64,000 nucleotides of DNA from Planotetraspora sp. A-T 1434 (GCF_025420585.1 NZ_JAOEGB010000031.1:23366-87365), one strand, 5' to 3'; shown: positions 24,321 to 35,390, numbered from the stretch's first letter. The notes: generated from the sequence alone by a model not told the origin. Numbers and translations are program-made.

Positions 24321-25346
24321 TCAGGAGGGGTAGCGGTCGGTCCAGTTGTTGGGAAGGGACGGATCGGCCATGAGGTCGAAGGTGATTTCGTAGATGGTCT
24401 GGCGGCCCTCCACGACGTCGATCCAGTCGGCGGGCAGCGCCTTGACTCCGTGCTGGGCGCCGAGGAGGTTGCCGCAGATGGCGCCGGTGGAGTCGGAGTC
24501 GCCGGAGTGATTGACCGCCAGGAGGAGCGCCTTTCTGGGGTCGGGCTCGGCGAGCGCGCAGTAGACGGCGATGGCGAGGGCCTCGTCCGCGACCCATCCG
24601 GCTCCGAGTGATTCCACCGCTTCCGCGGTGGGTGGAGGACCGGCGGACAGGTGGACGGCGGCGCGCAGCGCGCTGAGGGTCTCCTCGTGCGCGGGGTAGC
24701 GGGGCAGGTGGTCGACAGCATGCTGTACGGCCTGCTGCAGGGAGTCGCCGTGCACCAGGTCGTGGATGATCGCGGCGAACGCGCCGGCCGACAGTGAGGC
24801 GGTGGCGTGCCCGTGGGTGAGATACGAGCATCGGGCCGCCGTCTCGAAGGGATCGAATCGCGCGAGCCCAAAGGGGGCTGAGCGCATGACGGTTCCGCAG
24901 CCCTTGGAGAGCGGGTTGATCTCACCGATGGAGCCGGGGGCGGGGACGTCGAGGTGCCGTCTACCGGCGTACAGCCCGGACAGGCAGGCGTTGCCTGGTG
25001 CTCGTCGCGCGTACAGCCAGCGCTGTTCGCGGAGCCAGCCGTTGCGCAGGCTGTCGTCGGGGGCCGGCGGTTCGGTGTACTGCTGGGTGTGGAGCCAGCG
25101 GACGTATGCGTCGCGGACGGCCACGATCACGTCGGTATGGTGGAGGTGTGCCCGGATCAGCCCTTCGGCGGTGAACAGGGTCATCTGGGTGTCGTCGGTG
25201 ACCTGGGTCGAGACCATGTCCGGTAGTCCGTCCGGCCCGTGCCAGGCGCGGATCTGGTCGAGGGACATGAACTCGATCGGGTTGCCCAGGGCGTCTCCGA
25301 TGGCGCCGCCGAGCATGCAGCCCATGACGCGGGAGTAGTGCCTCAT
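24321..25346 (-). CDS. ADP-ribosylglycohydrolase (DraG/ARH family)
   Basis: 341 residues. Metal-binding motifs: MLGGAIGDALGNPIEF near the N-terminus, QVTDDTQMTLF around residue 50 and NHSGDSDSTGAICGNLLGA near 280-295, all diagnostic of the family that removes ADP-ribose from Arg-linked or other protein/nucleic acid adducts using two Mg ions. Three bases separate it from the upstream DUF4352 gene and ten from the secreted protein downstream, so the three form an operon. No ADP-ribosyltransferase toxin is next to it. Could be housekeeping reversal or immunity to ADP-ribosylating effectors. Confidence 0.88.
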   Translation of the reverse strand: MRHYSRVMGCMLGGAIGDALGNPIEFMSLDQIRAWHGPDGLPDMVSTQVTDDTQMTLFTAEGLIRAHLHHTDVIVAVRDAYVRWLHTQQYTEPPAPDDSLRNGWLREQRWLYARRAPGNACLSGLYAGRRHLDVPAPGSIGEINPLSKGCGTVMRSAPFGLARFDPFETAARCSYLTHGHATASLSAGAFAAIIHDLVHGDSLQQAVQHAVDHLPRYPAHEETLSALRAAVHLSAGPPPTAEAVESLGAGWVADEALAIAVYCALAEPDPRKALLLAVNHSGDSDSTGAICGNLLGAQHGVKALPADWIDVVEGRQTIYEITFDLMADPSLPNNWTDRYPS

Positions 25347-25349
25347 GTC

Positions 25350-26021
25350 TCACCTGGCCAGGGAGACGGTCACGCCGTCGGAGAACATCGAGTCGTGCAG
25401 CTCGACGGCCTTGAGCGTGACGTTCTTCGGGAGGTCGAAGAGCAGGATGCCGTTGACCGCGTTGCCGGGGTTGATGTTGTTGAGGAAGGCGTTGGAGTCC
25501 TTCAACCCGAGTGCCGCGGCGCCGGAGTCGGCGTCGAACTGACGGCCCTTGCCGTCGATGAGCTTCTGCGCCGAGTCGGTGAACATCTGGGCCTCGTCGC
25601 CGATGTTCTTCACGGTCAGGTGCACCATGACGTACTGTCCCTGGGCCTTGGAGACCATAAAGCCCTCGCCGACCTGCGAGAGCCCCTTCTCGACCCGCGT
25701 GACTTTGAACGCGAACTTTCCGTCCTTGACGACGTCACCGATGCGGGCCGGCTTCGGCTCGTCGGCGGACTCCGTGTCCGTGGCGTCGTCGTCCGCGGCT
25801 TTCTTGTCCGTGCTCTTCTCGTCAGGGGCGGAGGCCACCGTGGTCTCGGTGCCGCCAGAATGCCCGTTGCCGATGATCGTGCCGAGCACGATCAAGCCCA
25901 TTAGCACTGCGGCGCCGATCAGCACGGCCTTGAGGCAGCCGCCGCCCTTCTTCTGCACGATCACGGTCTGCGGGTACGGCTGCGGGTAGCCCTGCTGCGG
26001 CTGCTGGGGGTTTCCATGCAT
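25350..26021 (-). CDS. DUF4352-type membrane-anchored protein
   Basis: 223 residues from ATG 26021 (MHGNPQQPQQGYPQPYP). A Gln/Pro/Tyr-rich head, one membrane helix (about 32-50, LKAVLIGAAVLMGLIVLGTI), an acidic Lys/Asp linker, and an extracytoplasmic domain with VKDGKFAFKVTRVE, YVMVHLTVKNIGDEAQMF and GILLFDLPKN, the immunoglobulin-like DUF4352 fold typical of actinobacterial surface proteins. First gene of a three-gene operon with the glycohydrolase. The longer open frame upstream is unlikely to be translated. Confidence 0.75.
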   Translation of the reverse strand: MHGNPQQPQQGYPQPYPQTVIVQKKGGGCLKAVLIGAAVLMGLIVLGTIIGNGHSGGTETTVASAPDEKSTDKKAADDDATDTESADEPKPARIGDVVKDGKFAFKVTRVEKGLSQVGEGFMVSKAQGQYVMVHLTVKNIGDEAQMFTDSAQKLIDGKGRQFDADSGAAALGLKDSNAFLNNINPGNAVNGILLFDLPKNVTLKAVELHDSMFSDGVTVSLAR

Positions 26022-26223
26022 GGGGAAGCTCTCTGTACTGTCGCCGCCGAGGTTCTGGCGGCCGGGGCGAGTAAGGCCCGGCAAGTACAGCACATTGTGA
26101 ATCGGATCCACAACTAATTCACCGGTTGCGATTGACGTGAAGCGGTGTACTGTTCCTTCTGGCGCACAGATGGGCGAATCCCCCTGGGCCGTTCACGCCA
26201 TGCGAGATCATCACGGAGGGTGC

Positions 26224-27180
<957 letters not shown>

Positions 27181-29229
27181 TCAGGCATCCCCCCACCGGT
27201 CGGACACGACTTCATGGCCTCGGACTGCCAAGACTTTCGCGAAATCTCGTTGGCGATTACGAATACCGTGCACGAGCATGACATTGCGGGCACCGACCTC
27301 ATCCGCGATTTCGAGCAGTCCTCGCTTGTCCGCGTGGGCCGACAGGCGCATCATCTGAACTCGAGCGTTCAGCGGCACGCTCTTCTCCACGCCCCGGTCG
27401 TGGAGAACCAGGTGGGAAGCCTGCTCCTCGACCAGCCTGAGCAGCTTGGCACCGCCGGACTCCTCATCCTGGTATCCGGAGAGGAACAGGGCGCTGCGGG
27501 CTTCCGGCAGGATCCGGGTCGCCCACTCGACGGCCGGCCCGCCGGAGAGCATGCCTGAAGTCGTGATCACGACGCCGGACGTGAACAGGTCCAGATCGTC
27601 GGGGCGCTTGGCCCGGGACACATTGCCCCCAAGTATGCGCAAGGGAGACGCGCGGTCGATCGTGATGCGTTCGAAGGACGCCGTGATGTCGGCCGCCATC
27701 CCGTCGACGAGGACGGGCACGTGGGGCAGATGACGCGTCATGATCATGGCGAGCTCTTGCGCCCTGCCGAGCGCGAAGGCCGGGATGAGAACCCGGCCCC
27801 CGGCCGAATAGACCTCCTCGACGGCCCGGACCAAATCCTTGACGCGAATTTCCCGCGTGGAATGGTCTTCAGCGCAGCATGTGGATTCCATGACGAGTAG
27901 ATCCGCGTCCAGGGCCGAGTCCGGTATGGAGTAACCGTCCACGGTCTCCTGTCGGAATCCCGAGATGTCACCTGTCACCACGACGCGCTGGCCGCCGGCC
28001 TGGACGACGACGCCCGCAGCGCCGAGGATGTGACCGGCGGGGAACAGCTCGACGCTGATGTCACCGATCTTGCGCCGGACACCTAAGGGGACTTCCTCAC
28101 AGTTCTGCGAGGCGGTTTCGACCGCCTCGCGCCCGTACAAAGCGTCACTGTCGACGCCCCACCGGCGATTCACGCGCTCGCGTTCACTCATGAGTTTCGC
28201 CGAGTCCGCCCACATGCGTGGCATCAACTGCGCCGTCTCCGGGGTGGCGAGGATCCGTACTTCCGGCACCAGTTCGACCAGAGCCGGGATGTAGCCGCAG
28301 TGGTCGATGTGGGCGTGTGTGACCACCACAGCGTCGATCGGCCCTGACAGTGCCTCGTCCATCCCGCGCGGGGGCAGTGCGGGATCACCGGGACGCAGGC
28401 CCGCGTCGACCAACAGGCGCGTATGGCCGGCTTCGACGAGCACGCAGGATCCGCCGATCTCGGTTGCGCCGCCGAGGGGACGAACACGAAGGTGCCGCTC
28501 CCGGGTGACAGTCACCCGAGGGGATGCGGACACGAGCGTGGGAGGTGCGACGATCATCTGAAGCGCGGTGATGAGAGCCTGGGGTTCGATCCCGGCCGCT
28601 TTCGCCGCCTGGAGGACGAGGGGCGCAGGCTCATTCGCCGTTTGCCGCTTGAGATTGCGCGGATCCCGGGCTTCAGGTCCCTCGTCCGCAGCTTCCGGCG
28701 TTTGCTGCAGGACCGCAAGCAGACTGGAGGCGATGGCTCGGGGGTCGTGCAGCCTGCGTTGCAGGGCCGCCACCTGAGTGTCCAGCTCCTCCGCTCGGTT
28801 CTCCACGTCGGCGAGCGCGCTGGTGGCATTCTGAAGTGCTACGGCGGCATGGTCATGCCGCCCCTTGGCCATTTCCAGCCTGCTTCTCAGCTGATTGAGT
28901 TTGTCCTGATGGCGCCGGCGAAGGTTCTGCCTGGCAAGCCTTTCTCTGCTCAGCTGCAGCGCCACCCTGAGCCCGGCCTGGACGACGTCGTCGTCGGGGG
29001 ACAGGACGAGCGTGGTGAGGGCTCGCAGTTCCGGTTGATCGCGGCGGATCTGGACCCTTGCCCGGACCTGGTCGCGAAGCCCGCGCACCTGAAGCAGCGC
29101 ATCAAGAAGCAGTTGACGCCGCTCGGTGACGAAGCGCTCGGCGTCGTGCTCCTGACCGGCCAGCATCGGCCGGGACAGGAGCAGTTCCGCTGCCGTACGG
29201 AGGATGGGCAGGAGGGGGTCGGACGTCAT
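27181..29229 (-). CDS. Metallo-beta-lactamase/beta-CASP nuclease with N-terminal coiled coil
   Basis: 682 residues; ATG 29229 overlaps the upstream stop by 4 bp. The first ~220 residues are helical, charged and coiled-coil-like (RRHQDKLNQLRSRLEMAKG, VENRAEELDTQVAALQRRL). From about 245 a complete MBL/beta-CASP enzyme follows: VVVTHAHIDHCGYIPAL (motif 2), FPAGHILGAAGV (motif 3), VVTGDISGF (motif 4), then beta-CASP motifs MESTCC, FLSGYQDEESGG and LSAHADKRGLLE, ending with VMLVHG. This is the CPSF/RNase J-like RNA or DNA nuclease family. Coupling to a giant STAND-like protein suggests an effector nuclease. The coiled-coil head is unusual for the family. Confidence 0.85.
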   Translation of the reverse strand: MTSDPLLPILRTAAELLLSRPMLAGQEHDAERFVTERRQLLLDALLQVRGLRDQVRARVQIRRDQPELRALTTLVLSPDDDVVQAGLRVALQLSRERLARQNLRRRHQDKLNQLRSRLEMAKGRHDHAAVALQNATSALADVENRAEELDTQVAALQRRLHDPRAIASSLLAVLQQTPEAADEGPEARDPRNLKRQTANEPAPLVLQAAKAAGIEPQALITALQMIVAPPTLVSASPRVTVTRERHLRVRPLGGATEIGGSCVLVEAGHTRLLVDAGLRPGDPALPPRGMDEALSGPIDAVVVTHAHIDHCGYIPALVELVPEVRILATPETAQLMPRMWADSAKLMSERERVNRRWGVDSDALYGREAVETASQNCEEVPLGVRRKIGDISVELFPAGHILGAAGVVVQAGGQRVVVTGDISGFRQETVDGYSIPDSALDADLLVMESTCCAEDHSTREIRVKDLVRAVEEVYSAGGRVLIPAFALGRAQELAMIMTRHLPHVPVLVDGMAADITASFERITIDRASPLRILGGNVSRAKRPDDLDLFTSGVVITTSGMLSGGPAVEWATRILPEARSALFLSGYQDEESGGAKLLRLVEEQASHLVLHDRGVEKSVPLNARVQMMRLSAHADKRGLLEIADEVGARNVMLVHGIRNRQRDFAKVLAVRGHEVVSDRWGDA

Positions 29230-32200
29230 CGAGCCAGTCCCATCCGCTGGGTCGCCTCCAGGACGACGGGTTCGAGCCGGAGCTTCCCGTCGCTGTGCGC
29301 GACCAGCGCTCCAAGAATCCGAAGCACCTCGACCAAGTCGGCGGTGGAGACGAAGCCCTCCTCCTGGAGGCTTGGTTCCGACAGGGGGTGCCCTTCCTCC
29401 TCCGCTCCTGCCAGGGCAAGGAGATCGGCGAGGGTTTCCGAGCCCTCGGCGATCTCGGTCTGCTCAACCAGCGTGTGCCATGCGGCGCTGATGGCCTTAC
29501 CGGACAGCACTCCGGTCAGGCGCACGAACTCCGCGGGCGTCTGTCGCACGTACGTCCGGCAGGCCTCCAGGGCGTGCTCCCGGTCCGCACCGTTGTCGGT
29601 GAGCTCGCGGATCACTCTGCTGATCAGCACCGGCCATCCCCCTGTCGCTCGCAACAGCGCGTCCTGACTTGGCTCGTCCTGGAAGCCGAGACCCACCTCA
29701 TGCATCCACTGCCGGATGCCGGGACGGTTGAAGCGCTGCAGTTCGACGAGGTCCGCGGCGGTGGTCAGGTCGCGTAGGCCGCCGTCTCTCTGGTCCTGGC
29801 CGGTCGTAACCCACTGTGAAGCGTGGTCGGAAGGTGAGATCAACACGACGGCGAGCGTGCCCTTGGCCGGCATGGAGATCGCCCTCGCCGCCGTCCGGGC
29901 CATCGCGGTCGCCTTCATGTGGGACAGGCCGGAAAGGTCGACGATGATGATGTCGTGATCCGAGCTCTGCGCGGCCCGCTGCTGTGCACCGTCGAAGGTG
30001 AGACCGCCCACCCCGACCCGCCAGGTGTGGGCCTGCTTATGGCGCTCCGCCGCCTCCTCCAGAGCGGTCGCCACCCGATCGATCTGCAGAGCGGGGGATC
30101 CGGCGATGAGGTGCAGGACGTTACGCGGGCTGAGTAGCCGCGTCACCTGGCTGCCCGTCAGGGGGGAGCGTTCGCCATGGCCCTTGTAGGCGTCCCGATA
30201 GGACTGGGCGTCGAAGGAGTCGGGCAGCTCGAACGTCTCGGCCTGCCCGAGCACGGCCTCGACCTCGTCGGCTCCGCCGAGCAGATTGAGGATGTGCGGA
30301 GTGCGGAGGCGGTAACGCTCCCCCTCTGCGGCGAGGACGCCCAGGTTGACGCATTCTTCGAGCAGCCCTCGGAAACCGTCGTTGCTGGCGTCCTTGAAGC
30401 CCTGCGGCCACCACTCCTGGCACTCTGTCCGTAGTTGATTGGCCGTCATCGTGACGTCCGTTCCTGCATCGAGGGCGTGGAACGCCACGGTGTACGCGAT
30501 GACCTTGTATCGCTTGTCCAGGTTCAGGGTCCACTCGAAGCGGTCGCGGAAACCGCGCGCCAGCTTGTTGTCCCGCCAGACCGCTTCCACGTCCTCGCGC
30601 GTGATCTCGTACGGGAGCCCCGTATGAGCCGCCGAGATCCGGCGCAGCCGTGTCAGCAGCGCGTCTGCGAACAGCTGGATGAGCGCGGGGGCGTTGTTCG
30701 CCTCGGCGATGACGCGCGCCGCAAGGCGTGCGGGGAAACGGAACCCGAGCGCCGCCAGAGGCTTCGTCAGCAGGTTGTAGGCGTCCTGTGGATCGAGCGG
30801 CCCGACCGCGATGGGCGTCCCCAGATGGGCCAGGGGCTGATTCGGCAGGCTCTGGAACCGGGCCGTCTGGTGCAGGCCGGCGAAGACCACCTTGACCCGC
30901 CGGTTCGTCTCGTCCATCAGGTTGCGCAGCGCGATGACATTGCTGAAGGAGGCGTCTCGTGCGTCCTTGTTGAGGAACTCGTCGGCCTCGTCCAGGAGGA
31001 TCAGCAGCTGTCGAGCCGGATCGCCGGCGATCCATTCCTTCACCTCGCGGCAGATCTCCTGGGGATCGGTCAGCGAGGCCGCGGAACGTGGCAACACTTC
31101 GGCCTCCGAGAGCCTCCCGGCGAGCATCGGCCACAGCGCGGTGACCGGTGCGACCCTGCCGATGTTCTGGATGACCTCGGAGATGACCTTCCGGTTCTCG
31201 TCAGTCTTCCGGACGTTGCGCTCGGCCTTCCGGAGCAGAGCCGACTTGCCGAGCTGTCGCCCCCCGTACACGAACGAGGACCCGGTCCGGCCGGTGACTT
31301 CCTGCAACTGGTCCGACCGCCCGTAGAACATCTCTTCAGGCACATCCCCAGTAGGTGCGTAGGGGTTTGTCGCGGTGAACGGAGCCAGCAGGCTCACGGT
31401 CGAGGTCCAGTTCGCATCGGGAAGGCAGGCGAGATAGCTAACCGCGACATGGTCGAGAACCGCCGCGACGGGCGATGGGCGCCTGCGGCTCGCCATGGCC
31501 AGGTGGCGGCGCTGTTCGGCGGAGAGGACGCCGAAGTAGAAGACCAGCACCGTCTGGTCTTGCGGCTGGTCCTTCAGCCATTCGATGACCTGCTGCGGTC
31601 CCGGCGGCTTCCATACAAGCAGGAGCCGGAGCCTGTCGCCAGAGGGACTCATCCGGGATCCGAATGCCGGCAGTAGCGGCTCACCGATCGTTCGAGCCTG
31701 GTCCAGGGTGATCCAGAGCCGGTTCTGTTCCTCCCGGGAGGCCCCCTGGTCTCCTTCGAGGCCGATCAACTGCAGGATCGCCGTGATGGCGGACCTCAGG
31801 TTTCCGGCTGCCTTCGGCCCTTGGGCCAAGGCCTGCCACATCCGCACGCCGTACTCTGCCACTCCCCGCCGACCTCTCGGAATCGCGGAGATCGATAGTC
31901 CGGTCCGGAGCAGCAGGTTCTCCAGGTCGGGGTCGGAGACCTCGTTCCCGGTGTGTAGCGCGTCCTTGAGCCGCTGCACCCACTCCGCGCCTTCGCGCCC
32001 CCTCTGCTGCCCGGGTAGGCGGGCCGCCATGTCCTCGAAGGACTGTGGAAAATGCGGGAAGAACCGATCGAGGTGGTCGATGGCTTCGGAGATCTCGGGC
32101 AGCCGGTTCCCGGCCTTCGCCTGCGCCGTGAACTCGCGGGCCGTGGTCAGATCACCGGCCCGGATGTAGGCGCTGATTCGCGCGCTGACAGCCGCGACAT

Positions 32201-35200
32201 CTGCGTTCTCGGCGCGCAGATCGGTCAGCCGCTCGAGCTCGGCGGCCATCTCGTCATCGCGGATCATGGCGGCTTCCTGCTCCAGTTCGCGCAGGGCGCG
32301 GGCGATGGCGCCGAAGTCTTCCCGATCGTCGCTCCCGAGGACTTGGAGCCTCGCGGAGAAGCGGGTGGCGGCCGCCTCGGGCAGCACGCCGTCCCGGCGC
32401 CATTCGGCGATCCGGTCCTGGATTTCTTCGATCTGATGGTCGCGCTCATGCCGTGCCGAGTCGATGAGCTTCTCTCTCCGCTGACGAAGCTCGGTGGCGA
32501 GCGCAGGGTCCTGGTCCGCCACGACGTTGAGGAGGGCGCGTGTTCCTTCGTGATCACCGAGATGAGCGCGCGCCTTGAAAGCCTCCCGCCATTCCCGGCT
32601 GCCGATCGCACAGAGGGGGAGCAGATCGTCCAACGCCGGCGTCGTGAGTGGGGCCAGGGTGTCCGGATCCAGCCGGATCTCGGGAGACAGGAGCAGGTCT
32701 CCGTTGAGCACATGGGCCGCAAGCGGCTCCGACTGAGGGAGGTGGCCGCCGTCCAGGAGCCGCAGGGTGTCGTGAATCAGCATCGATGCGCCGACGGCCG
32801 CCGCCGCGAGGACCGTGTCGGATGAGCGCTCCAGCTCAGCGAGCTCGTCCTCGACATGTGTACGGTTCCGGTTCACGATGCCGCGCAGTTCGTTGAGCGG
32901 CTTGACCACCCAGGACATGCCGGAGTCGTCGGTGCGCAGCGACTCCACCTCGCTTATGGCCGTTATCCAGTTCGCCACCAGGTCCAGGGCCTTGTCGATC
33001 TTTTCGATCAACTTTGCCCGAGCACCCGAGTGGATGCGGCTGCTACCACGGCTGGACGCCCGAGCTCTCGCCGTCCTGTCGATCAACCGTTCCATCTGGT
33101 CTTCGGATCGCAGGAAATCGAGATCTTGCCTGACCTCGCGAACCCGAGAGACCTCGTTGCGGGCCGTGATGGACAGCAGCTTGCCCAACCCGCTCGAGTC
33201 GTCCTGGAGGAGGAATTTCCATACGTCGGTGGCCGGCGCGAACTTGATCGTTTGGGACGGCCCCTCTTCGAGCAGCCGTACGGCGGCTGCGGAGGCGTGC
33301 TCCTGGTCGCTTTCCGCCTGTGAAGCGTCGTGCATCCGCCCGGACAGGCCGGGCAACAGGTAGGCCCCGTCCTGCGCCACCTTGCTGAAGGCATGGCCGT
33401 AGGCCGTCAGCCCCGGGTACGGGAAAAGCGCTGGGGAGAGATCCTCGAGAAGCTGGGCGGCTTCCAGCGTCGGGTGGATCAGGCCGGTGCGCACCGCCGC
33501 CGCCCAGGTGAGTAGCTGGCCGGGGGTGTCGTCGGCCAGAGCCTTCATCGACACTTTCGAGGCCGACTCCGCGAACGCGGCCGACAGCCGACCGGAGAAC
33601 TCACTCATGTCGGCGGCGATGGCGGCGCACCGGCGCGCGCTGACCTCGGCGGCGGGTCTGTCCTCGGCCGCGCGCAGCCAGGCGGCCAGACCGAATCGCC
33701 CGGCGCGTAGTGCGGAGGCCTCGGCTTCGGCCGCCGCCTCGCTGACGCTCGCACTGGCAGCCGACGAGAGGGAGACCTCTACAGCAGGCGTTTCCGGCAG
33801 CGTCTGAGTCGGCGCGTTTGTCGCCGCGGTGTCAGCGCTCTCGGGCGGCGTCGGATCCGTACGGCGGCCTGCTGTCCCGCGCGCAGGCTGGCTGGTGGTC
33901 GGCTCTTTCAGGTTGTCCCTGAGAAACGTATCCAAATCGGCCAGTTCGTCATGGCCAGCCGACTCGCCGGCGGCCGCTGCGGCAGGGGAGGAAGGAGGTG
34001 CCTCCGGCTCGTCCGTAGGGGGCGGCGCACTGCCACCGTCCTCATCCGGAGGTTCGTGCGGTGAGGGCTGTGGGTCTCCGTCGTGTGACGCGGTATTGGC
34101 CTCGGCAGGCACCACCAGTTGACCGAGTGTCGCGGCCAGGGCCACCGGCAGCCATCCGGCAGGCGCTTCCTTTCGGAACCTCTCCTGGAGCTCGGAGATC
34201 TGGATGATGGCACCGGGATCCCCGGCGAGATGGACGAGGTCGGCGAGGATCTCCACGACAGGGGATCCCTGAGCGGCCGCCTCGCGAATCTGCTGGAGGG
34301 GGGCTTCGAGAGCTGGCGGACCGCTGACCTCAGCCAACGGGAGAATCCGACGGCGCTGCGCGTCCGCCGACTCGAGCCGGCCGAGGACATGCCGGAGCCC
34401 GTCGCAACTCGCATCCGTAAGAGGGGAACCCTGCACGGACTCGAGCCTGGTCCGGAGCCGGTCGAAATCGTGCATGCCCCGTACGATCAGATCGACATCC
34501 TGGTCAGCAGGACGCTCTGTATCGGTCAACGCCTGCCACACCCGCTCGGCGGCGTCGGCCGCAGCGACGAACGTCTCACACAGGCGGCCCAGTTCGCTCT
34601 TAAGCGACTCGATTGAATCCGATTCACCGTTCTCGGAGGCCTCTTCGCCGGTAGAACTCATCTCACGCTCTTCGTGGTCGTGGACTTCAGGCTTTGCCGG
34701 CTCGTCGTTCTGCCGGCTCTGGGACGGGCCGATCGGCAGGGACGGGATGAGCTCCCGGAGCGCCTGCAGGGAAACCGGTGTCTCGGGAAGCTCGGAGTGT
34801 TCGGCGCGTAGTTCTCGCCAGCCCGCGCGGACCACCTCCGCCGCGTCCGGCCCGATGCGTCCGGTCGAGTCCACCAGCAGGGCGAGGGCGACCGAGGACA
34901 GCGGCATGTCCCGCAGGTAGGTGTCGGCGAGAAGGAGGTCGACCAGGTTCACAGGCAGCGAGGCCGTGCTCGTCAGCGCCTCGGCGAAGGCGCGCGCACG
35001 GGGAAGGACCTCGCCCCCGCTGCCAGGGCTGATGAGCTTGACACAATCCGTGGGGGAGAGGTCGTCATAGTTCTCGAACCCATAGGCCAAAGGCACGCTG
35101 AAGGCTCGGATGAGCGAGGAGCGCCGCTTCTTGTCTCCACCCTGGAGAACGCGCACCAGTCCGATGGCCGCCGGCCTGTTGACATAACGCATGTCGCGGA

Positions 35201-35390
35201 GTCCGGCATGGCTGAGGATGTTCTTGCGTAGCGCCGGAGGATATGCGGACATCGCCGGGAGCAGATCATCGGCTGTCACCCGGGCCGTCACATCTGCGAG
35301 GATCGCCTCGGCATGCCCGAAGGCCGTCTGTGTGGCGACGGTGCCCAAGGGGGCAAGATGGGGGCTCTTGCCGTTGGAACGTCGCTGCAT
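29226..35390 (-). CDS. Giant STAND-like P-loop protein, possible sensor
   Basis: About 2054 residues if started at ATG 35390 (MQRRSNGKSPHLAPLG; purine-rich GGAAAGG 12 bases upstream); the frame stays open to 35564 and ATG 35414 is possible. Residues ~1-600 are helical with an acidic, Pro/Ser-rich disordered stretch; ~600-1250 are long helices without a known motif; near residue 1370 lies a P-loop, SFVYGGRQLGKSALLRKAE, followed by Walker B LLILLDEADEFL near 1460 and a winged-helix-like region (LIQLFADALLTRL). A second region (HDIIIVDLSGLSHMKATAMA) precedes a Trp-rich C-terminus (TGGWPVLISRVIREL). The pattern fits STAND/AP-ATPase-like NTPases that sense phage proteins. It is co-translated with the beta-CASP nuclease. 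Confidence 0.72.
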   Translation of the reverse strand: MQRRSNGKSPHLAPLGTVATQTAFGHAEAILADVTARVTADDLLPAMSAYPPALRKNILSHAGLRDMRYVNRPAAIGLVRVLQGGDKKRRSSLIRAFSVPLAYGFENYDDLSPTDCVKLISPGSGGEVLPRARAFAEALTSTASLPVNLVDLLLADTYLRDMPLSSVALALLVDSTGRIGPDAAEVVRAGWRELRAEHSELPETPVSLQALRELIPSLPIGPSQSRQNDEPAKPEVHDHEEREMSSTGEEASENGESDSIESLKSELGRLCETFVAAADAAERVWQALTDTERPADQDVDLIVRGMHDFDRLRTRLESVQGSPLTDASCDGLRHVLGRLESADAQRRRILPLAEVSGPPALEAPLQQIREAAAQGSPVVEILADLVHLAGDPGAIIQISELQERFRKEAPAGWLPVALAATLGQLVVPAEANTASHDGDPQPSPHEPPDEDGGSAPPPTDEPEAPPSSPAAAAAGESAGHDELADLDTFLRDNLKEPTTSQPARGTAGRRTDPTPPESADTAATNAPTQTLPETPAVEVSLSSAASASVSEAAAEAEASALRAGRFGLAAWLRAAEDRPAAEVSARRCAAIAADMSEFSGRLSAAFAESASKVSMKALADDTPGQLLTWAAAVRTGLIHPTLEAAQLLEDLSPALFPYPGLTAYGHAFSKVAQDGAYLLPGLSGRMHDASQAESDQEHASAAAVRLLEEGPSQTIKFAPATDVWKFLLQDDSSGLGKLLSITARNEVSRVREVRQDLDFLRSEDQMERLIDRTARARASSRGSSRIHSGARAKLIEKIDKALDLVANWITAISEVESLRTDDSGMSWVVKPLNELRGIVNRNRTHVEDELAELERSSDTVLAAAAVGASMLIHDTLRLLDGGHLPQSEPLAAHVLNGDLLLSPEIRLDPDTLAPLTTPALDDLLPLCAIGSREWREAFKARAHLGDHEGTRALLNVVADQDPALATELRQRREKLIDSARHERDHQIEEIQDRIAEWRRDGVLPEAAATRFSARLQVLGSDDREDFGAIARALRELEQEAAMIRDDEMAAELERLTDLRAENADVAAVSARISAYIRAGDLTTAREFTAQAKAGNRLPEISEAIDHLDRFFPHFPQSFEDMAARLPGQQRGREGAEWVQRLKDALHTGNEVSDPDLENLLLRTGLSISAIPRGRRGVAEYGVRMWQALAQGPKAAGNLRSAITAILQLIGLEGDQGASREEQNRLWITLDQARTIGEPLLPAFGSRMSPSGDRLRLLLVWKPPGPQQVIEWLKDQPQDQTVLVFYFGVLSAEQRRHLAMASRRRPSPVAAVLDHVAVSYLACLPDANWTSTVSLLAPFTATNPYAPTGDVPEEMFYGRSDQLQEVTGRTGSSFVYGGRQLGKSALLRKAERNVRKTDENRKVISEVIQNIGRVAPVTALWPMLAGRLSEAEVLPRSAASLTDPQEICREVKEWIAGDPARQLLILLDEADEFLNKDARDASFSNVIALRNLMDETNRRVKVVFAGLHQTARFQSLPNQPLAHLGTPIAVGPLDPQDAYNLLTKPLAALGFRFPARLAARVIAEANNAPALIQLFADALLTRLRRISAAHTGLPYEITREDVEAVWRDNKLARGFRDRFEWTLNLDKRYKVIAYTVAFHALDAGTDVTMTANQLRTECQEWWPQGFKDASNDGFRGLLEECVNLGVLAAEGERYRLRTPHILNLLGGADEVEAVLGQAETFELPDSFDAQSYRDAYKGHGERSPLTGSQVTRLLSPRNVLHLIAGSPALQIDRVATALEEAAERHKQAHTWRVGVGGLTFDGAQQRAAQSSDHDIIIVDLSGLSHMKATAMARTAARAISMPAKGTLAVVLISPSDHASQWVTTGQDQRDGGLRDLTTAADLVELQRFNRPGIRQWMHEVGLGFQDEPSQDALLRATGGWPVLISRVIRELTDNGADREHALEACRTYVRQTPAEFVRLTGVLSGKAISAAWHTLVEQTEIAEGSETLADLLALAGAEEEGHPLSEPSLQEEGFVSTADLVEVLRILGALVAHSDGKLRLEPVVLEATQRMGLAR

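Noticed and set aside
28423..29667. 414-residue plus-strand frame
   Set aside because: Antisense to the beta-CASP/STAND junction; no recognisable domain.
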